From NCBI GenBank assembly GCA_016879935.1, contig JAACJQ010000229.1, forward strand, positions 1 through 57,962: DNA of 57,962 bases, read 5' to 3'. Every line of letters starts with the position of its first letter. Position 1 is the stretch's first letter. Shown here piece by piece: positions 36,653 to 44,535 of this stretch. Both the position numbers and the translations under genes were made by a program. Below the pieces are notes generated by a model. The model was not told the DNA's origin. It did no database searches and saw only the letters and a list, made by a program, of their open reading frames with translations. Source of the stretch: Archangiaceae bacterium. GTDB lineage: Bacteria > Myxococcota > Myxococcia > Myxococcales > Myxococcaceae.

Positions 36653-37623
36653 AGACCCTGCTCGAGTCACTCGGTTCGATCGCGCGCCAGGCCGGTGACG
36701 GGCTCGTCTTGAGGCCGCGGTCGGAGCGCGAGCTCGCCAGCGCGTTGATGGTGCTTCGAGATCGCCAGCTGGCGCTCGGTGAAGGCGTGACGCTCGATCG
36801 CGGCGGCTTCGATCGGCTCGGCCGGCTCGACGATCGCAGCATGACGATCGACGTCGGCGCGGGGGTGCCCGTGCGTGAACTCGAAACCCGGATCAACCTT
36901 CAGCGGTTGACGTTGGGTGCGCTCGCGCCGGCCGCGTGGGACGCCACCGTGGGGTCGCTCGTCGAAGATCCGTCGCTCGGGTTTCGAGTGATCGTCCCCG
37001 GCCGCCTGGAGCCGCTCGCGGTGCGCGTCACCGGTGTGCTGCCCGATGGCGCGGTCGTCACGTCGTCTCCGGGGCCTCGGCACGCCGTCGGGCCCGATCT
37101 CGCGTCGCTGCTGATCGGCGGCGGTGGCGTGCTGGGCCTCGTCACCAGCGCGACCCTGCGCTTGATGCCCCTGCCTCAGGACGAGCAGCGCCGCCTCTAT
37201 TCGTTCGCGAGCCACGCCGACGCGCTCGAGGCGCTGCGCGAGTCGTTGTCGGCTGGAGCGTCGTTCGCGCGAGTCGTCGTTCGCGGCAGGGCAGGGCGAA
37301 TCATCGTCGAGGTCACGGTGCGTGGCTCCGCGGGGCAGGTCGAGCGCGAGCTGGCCCTGATCGGTCGCTGCGCCGAGTCGACCTCGGGTCGGTTCGAAGG
37401 CCAGGGTCGTGAAGCCGAGGTCGATGGCGCCGCGCATGAGGTCACGTGGTCAGACGTCGCGAGCGCCCTGGCGCAGGGCGCGTCGGTCGAGCTCTTCCGC
37501 GTCTCGCTCTCGACGGTGATCGCGCGTGGCGTCGGCGTGCGCACCTTCGTCCCTCCGAGTCCGCTCATGCGCTCGTTGAAGGACGTCTTCGATCGCGCAC
37601 GAGTGCTGGGGAGGTTGCCGTGA
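36649..37623 (+). CDS. FAD-binding PCMH-domain protein, GlcE-like
   Basis: A 324-residue protein with a compact FAD-binding PCMH domain and little else, like the GlcE subunit of glycolate oxidase. The family segments DVGAGVPVRELETRI and LLIGGGGVLGLVTSATLRL are clear, but the usual P-G-GS/TG FAD loop is weak, so flavin binding is uncertain. Start (GTG) and stop overlap neighbours by GTGA on both sides, pointing to fixed stoichiometry with the AGPS-like and Fe-S proteins. The role is probably that of an accessory flavin subunit passing electrons to the Fe-S partner. Confidence 0.83.
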   Translation: MKTLLESLGSIARQAGDGLVLRPRSERELASALMVLRDRQLALGEGVTLDRGGFDRLGRLDDRSMTIDVGAGVPVRELETRINLQRLTLGALAPAAWDATVGSLVEDPSLGFRVIVPGRLEPLAVRVTGVLPDGAVVTSSPGPRHAVGPDLASLLIGGGGVLGLVTSATLRLMPLPQDEQRRLYSFASHADALEALRESLSAGASFARVVVRGRAGRIIVEVTVRGSAGQVERELALIGRCAESTSGRFEGQGREAEVDGAAHEVTWSDVASALAQGASVELFRVSLSTVIARGVGVRTFVPPSPLMRSLKDVFDRARVLGRLP

Positions 37624-38711
37624 CCGATCACCGCCGGCTCGAGCAGGCCACGTCGACCTGTTCGTACTGCCCAAAGGCGTGCCGCTTCTCGTGCCCCGTC
37701 TCGGAGGCGACGCAGAACGAGTCGCTGTCGGCGTGGGGCAAGATGTCGGCGGCGCATCACGTCGTGGCCGAGAAGAAGCCCATCGACGTCGAGGTCTCTG
37801 CCGCGGTGCATGCGTGTACGGGTTGTGGCCGCTGCACCAGCTTCTGCAAACACGAGAACGACGTGGGCCCGACGTTGTTCGCCGCGCGGGGCGAGGCCGT
37901 GAAGGCCGGGCTGCAGCCACGCGGAGCCGCCTCGACGCTCGCGACGTTTCATCAGGCACAGAACCCGTTCGGTCGTGAGCTCGGTTCACTCGTGGCCTCG
38001 TGGCGGGCTCAGCGGCCGGTCCGGTACCCACTCTTTCCAGGCTGCTCCACGCTCGTGAAGCGCCCCGGCCTGCTCGAGCAGACGATCGCCGTGTCCGATG
38101 CGTTCGGCGCGCCCATGGGCGTCGCGAAGTCGGCGTCGAAGTGCTGCGGGTACCCGCTCTATGCCGCGGGCTCGTTCGACGCGTTCGCTGCCCACGCGAA
38201 GTCGGTGGCCGAGGCCTTCGTCGAGACGCCCGAGGTCGCAGTGCTCGACGCGGGCTGTGCCTTCACCTTCCGAAAGCTCTACCCCGAGTTCGGTGTTCGC
38301 CTGCCCACGCGCATTCGTACGGTGATCGAGGTGCTGCACGAGAACCTGCCGCACGCTCCCGAGCGCAAGCCGCTGCCGCAGCGGGTCGGCTACCATGACG
38401 CCTGTCACCTCGGCCGCGGGCTGGGGCTGTACGACGAACCGCGCGCGCTGCTGGCGAGGGCCGTCATCACCATCGTCGAAGCGCCATCGGTGCGTCGCGA
38501 AGGGGGCTGTGCGGGCGGAGGCGGGCTGCTGCCGCGCACGATGGTCGAGACGTCGGTCGAGATGGCGCGCCGTCAGGCGCTCGAGATCTCGGACGACGCC
38601 AACGTCACGATGGTGACCGGCTGCCCAACCTCGACTCGAATGTTCGAACGCGCTGGCCGGCGTGCGATGGATCTCATCAGTGTTCTCGAGCAGTGGGTGA
38701 CCCAACCATGA
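37620..38711 (+). CDS. Two-cluster Fe-S protein with CCG domains, GlcF/HdrD-like
   Basis: A 363-residue electron-transfer protein. The GTG at 37620 is set by the GTGA overlap; the longer open frame upstream is in the preceding gene. N-terminal clusters are CSYCPKACRFSCP and CTGCGRCTSFCKHE. The C-terminal region has two cysteine-rich CCG units: PGCSTLVKR...KCCGYPLY and YHDACHLG...GCAGGGG. The second lacks the first Cys of the usual Cys-Cys-Gly, so it may bind its metal site differently. GlcF and LutA-type proteins accept electrons from flavin subunits and reduce quinone. The neighbours suggest the same role here. Confidence 0.87.
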   Translation: MTDHRRLEQATSTCSYCPKACRFSCPVSEATQNESLSAWGKMSAAHHVVAEKKPIDVEVSAAVHACTGCGRCTSFCKHENDVGPTLFAARGEAVKAGLQPRGAASTLATFHQAQNPFGRELGSLVASWRAQRPVRYPLFPGCSTLVKRPGLLEQTIAVSDAFGAPMGVAKSASKCCGYPLYAAGSFDAFAAHAKSVAEAFVETPEVAVLDAGCAFTFRKLYPEFGVRLPTRIRTVIEVLHENLPHAPERKPLPQRVGYHDACHLGRGLGLYDEPRALLARAVITIVEAPSVRREGGCAGGGGLLPRTMVETSVEMARRQALEISDDANVTMVTGCPTSTRMFERAGRRAMDLISVLEQWVTQP

Positions 38712-39622
38712 AGACCTTCTTCGTCGTGAACCCGAAGAGCGCGAACGGCTCGACGGGAAAGCGCTGGGGCGAATTGGCGGCGACGATCGCGCGCTCGTTG
38801 TCCGACTTCGGGGTCGAGTTCACCCAGAAGCCGATGGACGCGATGAACATCACCCGTCACGCCATCAAGTCCGGCTACGAGTGCATCGTCGCGGTCGGCG
38901 GAGACGGCACCATCAACGAGGTCACCAACGGCTTCTTCGAGGGCGGCAAGGCCATCAACGCGAACGCGGCGCTCGGCGTGCTGCCTCGCGGAACCGGCGG
39001 CGACTTTCGCAAGACGTTCGAGTGGTCGACCGACTTCGAAGAAGCGGTGAAGCGGCTCAAGACGCCCGAGACGCGGCCCTTCGACGTGGGCGTGTGCGAG
39101 TTCGTCGATCACCAGGGCCAGAAGGTGACGCGGTACTTCGCGAACATTCTCTCGTTCGGCATCTCGGGGCTGGTCGATCGTGAGGTCGCGGCGATGAAGG
39201 GCTTCGGCGGGCGCATCGGCTTCTCGCTCGCGTCACTCCGGGCCCTCACGAAGTACCGCGACCACGCCGTCAAGCTGACTCTCGATGGCAAGCCCGCCGA
39301 GACGCTGCCCATCACCGTGGTGGCAGTCGGCAACGGGCGCTTCTTCGGCGGAGGCATGAAGGTGACTCCGAACGCCGACGTGAGTGACGGCATCTTCGAC
39401 GTCACCTACTGGAGCGGCTACACGCTCTCGGACTTCATCTTCAAGCAGGGCGGCATCTACAACGGCAAACACCTCGACTACCCCGGCACGTCGACGCGCC
39501 AGTGCAAGGAGCTGATCGCCGAGTCCGATGGCGAGGTGTTGATCGACTGTGACGGTGAGCAGCCCGGCCGGCTGCCGTGCAAGGTGTCGATCCTCCCGGC
39601 GGCGATTCGACTGAAGGTATGA
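38708..39622 (+). CDS. Diacylglycerol kinase-like lipid kinase (DagK/YegS family)
   Basis: A 304-residue soluble lipid kinase. The ATG at 38708 overlaps the preceding stop (ATGA). The catalytic domain begins with VVNPKSANGSTG and contains the nucleotide-binding VGGDGTINEV (GGDGT at residues 64-68) and LGVLPRGTGGDF. The C-terminal half carries VVAVGNGRFFGGGMKVTP and the final LIDCDGEQPG block. Family members phosphorylate diacylglycerol, sphingosine or, in bacteria, diacylglycerol and phosphatidylglycerol-related lipids. Being fourth in the AGPS-like operon, it may act on an ether-linked or alkyl-glycerol lipid, which is inference. Confidence 0.92.
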   Translation: MKTFFVVNPKSANGSTGKRWGELAATIARSLSDFGVEFTQKPMDAMNITRHAIKSGYECIVAVGGDGTINEVTNGFFEGGKAINANAALGVLPRGTGGDFRKTFEWSTDFEEAVKRLKTPETRPFDVGVCEFVDHQGQKVTRYFANILSFGISGLVDREVAAMKGFGGRIGFSLASLRALTKYRDHAVKLTLDGKPAETLPITVVAVGNGRFFGGGMKVTPNADVSDGIFDVTYWSGYTLSDFIFKQGGIYNGKHLDYPGTSTRQCKELIAESDGEVLIDCDGEQPGRLPCKVSILPAAIRLKV

Positions 39623-40056
39623 GCGTGCTCGGTGCCTTTCCCGTTCGGCTCACGCTGCCCGTGCAGTGGGGCGAGATGGATGCGTTTCACCACGTGAACA
39701 ACGTGCACTACCTGCGCTGGTTCGAGTCGGCGCGCATCACGTACTTCGCGGCACTCGGAATCGCGATCGAGCTCGACGGCAGCCCGAAGCTCCGCCCGAT
39801 TCTCGCGCGCTCGACCATCGACTACCGCGCACCCGTCACGTTCCCCGACACGGTCACCGTCGAGGCCACCACGAAGTCGTTCGGCACCACGAGCTTCGTC
39901 ATGGGCTACCGGCTCTCGAGCGCTGCGCAACAGCGCGTCGTCGCCGAAGGAGACTCGGTGATCGTGCTGCTCGACGGCGCGGGCAACAAGACGCCGCTCA
40001 CCGACGAGCTCAAGGCGCGCATTCACGCGCTCGAGGTCAGTACCGCTTCTCGCTGA
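39619..40056 (+). CDS. Hot-dog fold acyl-CoA thioesterase (4HBT family)
   Basis: A 145-residue thioesterase. The ATG at 39619 overlaps the lipid-kinase stop (ATGA). The active-site stretch is WGEMDAFHHVNNVHYLRWFE, with the Asp-x-Phe-x-His-Val-Asn-Asn pattern of FadM/4HBT thioesterases. Next comes STIDYRAPVTFPDTVTVE, typical of the rest of the fold. It is the last gene of the five-gene operon and its 3' end overlaps the convergent lipoprotein gene by 20 bp. Hydrolysis of a fatty acyl-CoA, or release of acyl groups used upstream, is a reasonable guess. Confidence 0.9.
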   Translation: MSVLGAFPVRLTLPVQWGEMDAFHHVNNVHYLRWFESARITYFAALGIAIELDGSPKLRPILARSTIDYRAPVTFPDTVTVEATTKSFGTTSFVMGYRLSSAAQQRVVAEGDSVIVLLDGAGNKTPLTDELKARIHALEVSTASR

Positions 40057-40858
40057 GCAGGTTCTTCTCGAAGTCGGTCGAGATGCGCGCGCCGATGAGC
40101 TTCACGCGCACGAGCCGGCCAGCACCCCAATCGAGGTTGTCTTCGCCTTCTTCGCCGTTGGGCTTCATCGTCTTCTTGAACTTCGAGTCGACGTCGGGCT
40201 TGCCGAGCGTGAACACGAGCCTCGCGATGGTGCCGATGCCGGCCTTCTCGGTGAACGCCTTGGCCTCGGCCGCGCTCTCGAAGGGAATCGGGAACCGCAG
40301 CGGCTGCGCGCGCCACACCGACTGCGGCGGGTTGCTGTCGTCTTCGTCGTCGTCTTTCGGGCGGAACGGCTTCGCGGGATCGCCCCACGCGACGCTCAGA
40401 AGTCCCGCGCCGTCGAAGCACTCGACGAGCCCCTCGACCTCGACCGTCAGCGTCTTCTTCTTGGGGTTGTACTTCTTCAGCTCGACGCCCTGATCGTGGC
40501 GGAGCTGCACGAAGTACGTCTGGCCCTTCACCTTCTCGAGCAGCGCTTCGCGTTTGGCTTCGTTCGCCTGCTGCTCCGCGCCTTCACCGGGCGTGACGGG
40601 AAAGAGACTCCACAGGCCTTCGGGGCAGGGCTTGCCTGACGAGATCTTCACGGCGCCGGGCGGCTCCCAGAACTCGTCGAGCTTGGCCCAGTCGATCTTC
40701 GGCTCCGCCGCTTTGCGCTTCGCCTCGGCCGCGTCCTCCTGGGCCTTCTTCTCGGCCTCGCGCGCCTTCTGGCGCTCCTTCATGCGGTCGCTGCCGCTCT
40801 TGCACCCGAGCAGGGTCAGCAACAGCACCGAGAGCAGAATCTTCGCTGCGCGGGTCAT
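40037..40858 (-). CDS. Lipoprotein with coiled-coil N-terminal region, unknown function
   Basis: A 273-residue lipoprotein, signal MTRAAKILLSVLLLTLLGC (Cys19), with Lys next to the lipidated Cys. GGAGGGGTGA just before the ATG is a strong ribosome-binding site. Residues 25-50 (RMKERQKAREAEKKAQEDAA) form a charged helix, probably coiled coil. The rest is beta-rich with a DDDEDD acidic patch near the middle and closes with a Lys/Arg-rich tail. I do not recognise the family. It is convergent with the thioesterase and downstream of nothing obvious on its own strand except the SNF2 gene, 21 bp away. Confidence 0.78.
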   Translation of the reverse strand: MTRAAKILLSVLLLTLLGCKSGSDRMKERQKAREAEKKAQEDAAEAKRKAAEPKIDWAKLDEFWEPPGAVKISSGKPCPEGLWSLFPVTPGEGAEQQANEAKREALLEKVKGQTYFVQLRHDQGVELKKYNPKKKTLTVEVEGLVECFDGAGLLSVAWGDPAKPFRPKDDDEDDSNPPQSVWRAQPLRFPIPFESAAEAKAFTEKAGIGTIARLVFTLGKPDVDSKFKKTMKPNGEEGEDNLDWGAGRLVRVKLIGARISTDFEKNLLSEKRY

Positions 40859-40879
40859 TCACCCCTCCAGCGACGAAGC

Positions 40880-43630
40880 CTACTCCACCCAGAAGTACGT
40901 GCTGGCGACGAGCGCGCGGTTGGTGACGACTTTCGCCTTCTGCGCCTGGGCGGCCAGCGTGCGGTCTTTCTCGGCGTAGCGCGTGTCTTCCGCCTGCCGG
41001 AGCTGCTGCAGCTTGCGGCGGTACTCACGCTCTAGACGTTCGGCCGTCGCGCGCGGCTTCACGCGCTCGGCGGGATCTTCGATGGCCAGCACCGCGAGGC
41101 GCGCTTCTTCCCACTCGGCGCGCGCGCGATCGACCTGCTGGCGGGGCGAGAACAGGCTGTCTTCGGCGAAGCGATCGGCCCGATCTCGCGTGGCGTCGAA
41201 CTCGAGCACGCTCTTCTTCTCGTAGATGCGGGTGATCTCGTCCTTCGCGGCCATGATGGCCTGCTCGTGCACGAGCGTCGGGCTGTTCACCGACTGCGTG
41301 CGGCCCGAGATCTCCTTCGCCTGCGCGCGGGCCATGCCTTCACCGTCGGCCCACGGCACCACACGGAACGACTCGCCGTGTTTGTAGAGCAGCAGGTGAA
41401 CGAGCTTCTCTTCGGGTTTGAGGCCCGAGATCTCGAACCGGTAGACGTACCACCAGCCTTCTTTGCCCTGCAGGTGATCGAGGGTCGAGGGCAGGGTGCT
41501 GCCGTCGATGACGATCTGGCTGGCGGCGTCGGTGACGCGTGAGCGCACCTCTTTCGCGGCGAGCTGCAGCTGCTTGCGGCCGGTGACGGCCTTGCCGAGC
41601 ACCGCGCCCGTCAGTTGCTCCTCGTTCGCCTTGCGCGTCTTCAGCGCCGCCTTCGCGTTCTCGGTCGCCAGGCGCAGGCGCTTGCGCACCTCACCGTCGA
41701 AGCGCTCGATGAGCAGCGAGCGCGTCTCGGTCATGCGCTGATCGATGCGCGACTCGAGATCCTTCCGAAGGGCGTCGAAGGCCGCGTTGATGTCCTCGGG
41801 CATTCGGCACGACTGGTAGATCTCGAGCACCCGCTTCTCGAAGTCGACGCCGTTCTCGAGCGCCCCGAGAATCTCGTCGGAGGCGCCGAAGACGCCGTCG
41901 AACAGGTTCAGCTTCTTCTCGAGCAGCTCGTACAGGCGCGCGTCGGCGGCGTTCGAGCGGTTCAAGAAGTTCAGCACCAGCACGTCGCGGGCCTGGCCGT
42001 AGCGGTGACACCGGCCGATGCGCTGCTCCACGCGCTGCGGGTTCCACGGCAGGTCGTAGTTCACGACCAGGTTGCAGAACTGCAGGTTCAGACCTTCGGC
42101 GCCCGCCTCGGTCGAGAGCAGAATCTGGGCCCGGTTGCGGAAGTCTTCGACGAGCGCGCGGCGGGCCTCGGGCGTTCCAGCATCACCCGTGAGCTTGGCG
42201 ATCTTCCCTGCGAAGCCGTGCCCCGAGAGCAGCTGATCGAGGTACTCGAGCGTGCGCTTCGACTCGGTGAAGATGACGGCCTTCTCGGGCCACTGGTGCG
42301 CACGGGCGACGGTGAAGACGCGATCGATCGCGCGCTTGAGCGCCTCGCCCTTCGAGTTCACCCGAATCTTGTCGGCGCGGTTGGCGAACTGCTGCAGCTC
42401 CCACACCTCGCGCTTCATCGCGTCGAGCGTGTGTGGCTTCTCGGTCGGGTCGTCAGACCACTCTTCGGCCTCTTCGACGTACTGCTTCGTCTCTTCGGGC
42501 TCGAAGAGCAGCGCGCTGCCAGACTTGCTCAGCTTCGCGTACTCGAGGCGCTTCTCGAGCGACTCGGCCAGACGACGGAGCGTCGGCGCGATCGCGTACG
42601 TCGATGACGCGAGCAGCTTCCGGTACACCATCGTGAGCAGCGTGCGTTTGCCGGGCTCGATGGCGGCGCACTCGTTGCGGCGCAGGTACTCCGAGACGTC
42701 GTCGTACAGCGCCTGCTCCTCGGGCAGCGGCGTGAAGTCTTCGACGACCGAGCGGCGGTTCGTGTACCGCACGTACTCACGCACCTGCCGACGCAGCGTG
42801 CGCTGAACCACCGGCGCCAGTCGCTGCTTGATGTCACGCGACGCGGCTTCGGTCAGCCCGCCGTGCTCGGGGTCGATGGGGAAGTGCGCGCGAAACGCCT
42901 CTTCGGGCCCGAGGATCTGCTCGTCGAGGAGCGAGATGAGCCCGAACAGCTCGCTCAAGTCGTTCTGCAGCGGCGTCGCGGTGAGGAGCAGCTTGGGCGC
43001 GTTTCGCAGGCCCGCTTTCAGGGCCTTGCCCGTCTTGTTGCCCGGTTTGTGCGCATTGCGCAGGCGGTGGGCCTCGTCGATGACCACGAGATCCCACGTG
43101 ATCTGCGCGAGCAGCTCGGAGCGGTTCGCCGCGAACGGGTGAGACGCGATGACGATGGGAACGCTCTGATCGAAGCAGTTGCCCGTGGCGCGAACGGTGC
43201 GCCCGTCGACGACCGCCGACTCGAGATCGAACTTGTCCTTCAGCTCCTGCTGCCACTGCGCACGCAACGTCGCGGGCGCGAGCACCAGAATGCGCGACTT
43301 GCCCTCGCTGACGAGCTGGCTCAGCACCATGCCCGCTTCGATCGTCTTCCCGAGCCCGACCTCGTCGGCCAGCATGCAGCCGCCCCGCGGCAACGAGTCG
43401 ATGGCGAAGACGGCCGCCTCGAGCTGGTGCGGGTTCAGGTCGACCTTCGCCTCCGACAACGCACGCACCACGCGTTGCTGGGCGTCGCCCTGCTTGCCGG
43501 TCAGCTCCTCGGCCACCAGGCGCTGATGAAACCGCGTCAGCCCATCGGACGAGGGAATGACGCTCATCTGAGGAGGCGGTTGGGGAACGGCCTCGAGGTC
43601 GCGGCTCAGGCCGCGCGCGATCTCCGACAT
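40880..43630 (-). CDS. SNF2-family ATPase/helicase-like protein
   Basis: A 916-residue superfamily 2 ATPase related to RapA/HepA. Walker A is LADEVGLGKTIEAG; Walker B is VIDEAHRL; motif III is LLTATPLQND. C-terminal helicase motifs include LLSTEAGAEGLNLQFC and QRIGRCHRYGQ. The last 250 residues are helical and charged, as in nucleic-acid or protein-remodelling members. The start at 43630 is supported by TTTACA-N16-CACAAT lying just 9 bp upstream (43640-43667). Three alternative starts (43567, 43738, 43762) have no comparable support. Similar proteins occur in DISARM-type defence loci, but no methylase, DrmA, DrmB or DrmC gene is adjacent, so a defence role is not claimed. Confidence 0.88.
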   Translation of the reverse strand: MSEIARGLSRDLEAVPQPPPQMSVIPSSDGLTRFHQRLVAEELTGKQGDAQQRVVRALSEAKVDLNPHQLEAAVFAIDSLPRGGCMLADEVGLGKTIEAGMVLSQLVSEGKSRILVLAPATLRAQWQQELKDKFDLESAVVDGRTVRATGNCFDQSVPIVIASHPFAANRSELLAQITWDLVVIDEAHRLRNAHKPGNKTGKALKAGLRNAPKLLLTATPLQNDLSELFGLISLLDEQILGPEEAFRAHFPIDPEHGGLTEAASRDIKQRLAPVVQRTLRRQVREYVRYTNRRSVVEDFTPLPEEQALYDDVSEYLRRNECAAIEPGKRTLLTMVYRKLLASSTYAIAPTLRRLAESLEKRLEYAKLSKSGSALLFEPEETKQYVEEAEEWSDDPTEKPHTLDAMKREVWELQQFANRADKIRVNSKGEALKRAIDRVFTVARAHQWPEKAVIFTESKRTLEYLDQLLSGHGFAGKIAKLTGDAGTPEARRALVEDFRNRAQILLSTEAGAEGLNLQFCNLVVNYDLPWNPQRVEQRIGRCHRYGQARDVLVLNFLNRSNAADARLYELLEKKLNLFDGVFGASDEILGALENGVDFEKRVLEIYQSCRMPEDINAAFDALRKDLESRIDQRMTETRSLLIERFDGEVRKRLRLATENAKAALKTRKANEEQLTGAVLGKAVTGRKQLQLAAKEVRSRVTDAASQIVIDGSTLPSTLDHLQGKEGWWYVYRFEISGLKPEEKLVHLLLYKHGESFRVVPWADGEGMARAQAKEISGRTQSVNSPTLVHEQAIMAAKDEITRIYEKKSVLEFDATRDRADRFAEDSLFSPRQQVDRARAEWEEARLAVLAIEDPAERVKPRATAERLEREYRRKLQQLRQAEDTRYAEKDRTLAAQAQKAKVVTNRALVASTYFWVE

Positions 43631-43639
43631 GGGGAGCGA

Positions 43640-43667
43640 ATTGTGATCGTCGACACCCCTCTGTAAA
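43640..43667 (-). promoter_or_regulatory. Candidate SNF2-gene promoter with almost no leader
   Basis: TTTACA (43662-43667), 16 bp and CACAAT (43640-43645) read on the minus strand as a fairly good sigma-70 promoter. The -10 ends 9 bp before the ATG at 43630, so the transcript would begin 2-3 nt upstream of the start codon. No Shine-Dalgarno sequence is present between them. Confidence 0.45.
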
Positions 43668-43781
43668 GCCAGAGTTCTCCGAGGCCGATTTACCGCCACC
43701 GGCGCGATCTCGATCACACCCTCGCCAGCGAAGTCCATGTGCGACGAGGTGGGCTCACACACCGTCCGACATGAAAGAAAA

Positions 43782-43799
43782 GTGGACTTTCGTGGACTT
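43782..43799. repeat. Tandem octamer GTGGACTT, 10 bp apart
   Basis: The octamer GTGGACTT occurs at 43782-43789 and 43792-43799, one helical turn apart, in the 215-bp gap between the SNF2 gene and the 43846-44529 gene. It lies about 115-140 bp upstream of the candidate SNF2 promoter. Such face-matched repeats often bind a regulator. A second short inverted repeat (GTAAA...TTTAC, 43663-43693) overlaps the -35 element. Nothing else was seen in the gap. Confidence 0.35.
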
Positions 43800-43845
43800 G
43801 AGCGGCGACCTCATGTGGGCCTCGCGCGCACCGCTGATCCGCTGA

Positions 43846-44529
43846 TCAGGGCTCGCTGATCGGCTGATCAGGCGCGGTCGTGGTGCCCTTCTTCAGCGCT
43901 TCGGCGAGCTCAGGCCACCACTTCTGCAGCTCGTCGATGCTGCCTTCTCCGAGCAGCGTCGCGCTGTCGAGCTTGCGGGGCTGACGATCGAGCTGGGTGG
44001 TCGCCATCGCGCTCACGACCTCGAGCAGCGCGCGGGCGCGTGGGTTTCCAGTCGTCGCCGGGAGCGCCTCGAGCGCGGCCTTCCAGTGCCCGCGCCGGAG
44101 CTCCATGACCGCGAGGCCGAGCCGCGCCTCCGACTGACTCGACGAGCGAGCACCCGACAACATCACCCAGTCTTCGACGTCGCGATCGCCACGCAGCGCG
44201 GCCGCGAGCGCGAGGTACGGCGCCACCTTCAGTTCGTCACGCCGCTCCAGAATCGACGCCGCGGAGTCGAGCTCGTGCCGCGCCGAGTTCAGCCGCCAGA
44301 GCCACATCGAGGCCTGACCGCGCAGCAGCAGCTTGTCGTTGCAGGCGTCGAACGACTCGTACGCCTCGAGAATGCGACCTTCTTCGAGCTGGGCGAGGCC
44401 GGTCTTCAGAGCGCGCGAGCTGCGTGTTCCAACCCACCACACGAGCGCGCCGATGAGCCCGAACGGGAGCACGTAGCTCACGCACGCGACGAAGCCCAAC
44501 ATCGCCGCGAGTGCCTCGTCAGAGCCCAC
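43846..44529 (-). CDS. Membrane-anchored helical (TPR-like) protein
   Basis: A 227-residue protein with one N-terminal hydrophobic segment, residues about 8-35 (MLGFVACVSYVLPFGLIGAL). About 190 helix-rich residues follow, with Ala/Leu patterning like degenerate tetratricopeptide repeats (ARHELDSAASILERRDELKV, then ARLGLAVMELRRGHWKAALE). I do not recognise a specific family. The GTG at 44529 follows the upstream stop by 6 bp; an ATG at codon 10 is an alternative. It is the last gene of the phosphatase-led leftward operon. The stop region contains several CTGATC copies but no convincing terminator. Confidence 0.72.
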   Translation of the reverse strand: MGSDEALAAMLGFVACVSYVLPFGLIGALVWWVGTRSSRALKTGLAQLEEGRILEAYESFDACNDKLLLRGQASMWLWRLNSARHELDSAASILERRDELKVAPYLALAAALRGDRDVEDWVMLSGARSSSQSEARLGLAVMELRRGHWKAALEALPATTGNPRARALLEVVSAMATTQLDRQPRKLDSATLLGEGSIDELQKWWPELAEALKKGTTTAPDQPISEP

Positions 44530-44535
44530 CCGGCC

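Noticed and set aside
35099-38711. Naming the three genes glcD, glcE, glcF (glycolate oxidase)
   Set aside because: The first protein has SHHHGIG and an AGPS-like Tyr region rather than the GlcD GEHGVG block, and the operon continues with lipid genes.
40880-43630. DISARM or other phage-defence system
   Set aside because: Only the SNF2 ATPase is present. No methylase, DrmA/B/C, nuclease or mobile-element signatures flank it.
43830-43875. Cluster of CTGATC/TGATCA copies as a terminator
   Set aside because: They overlap the end of a coding frame, arms are short and there is no T run. TGATCA also occurs near other stops by chance.
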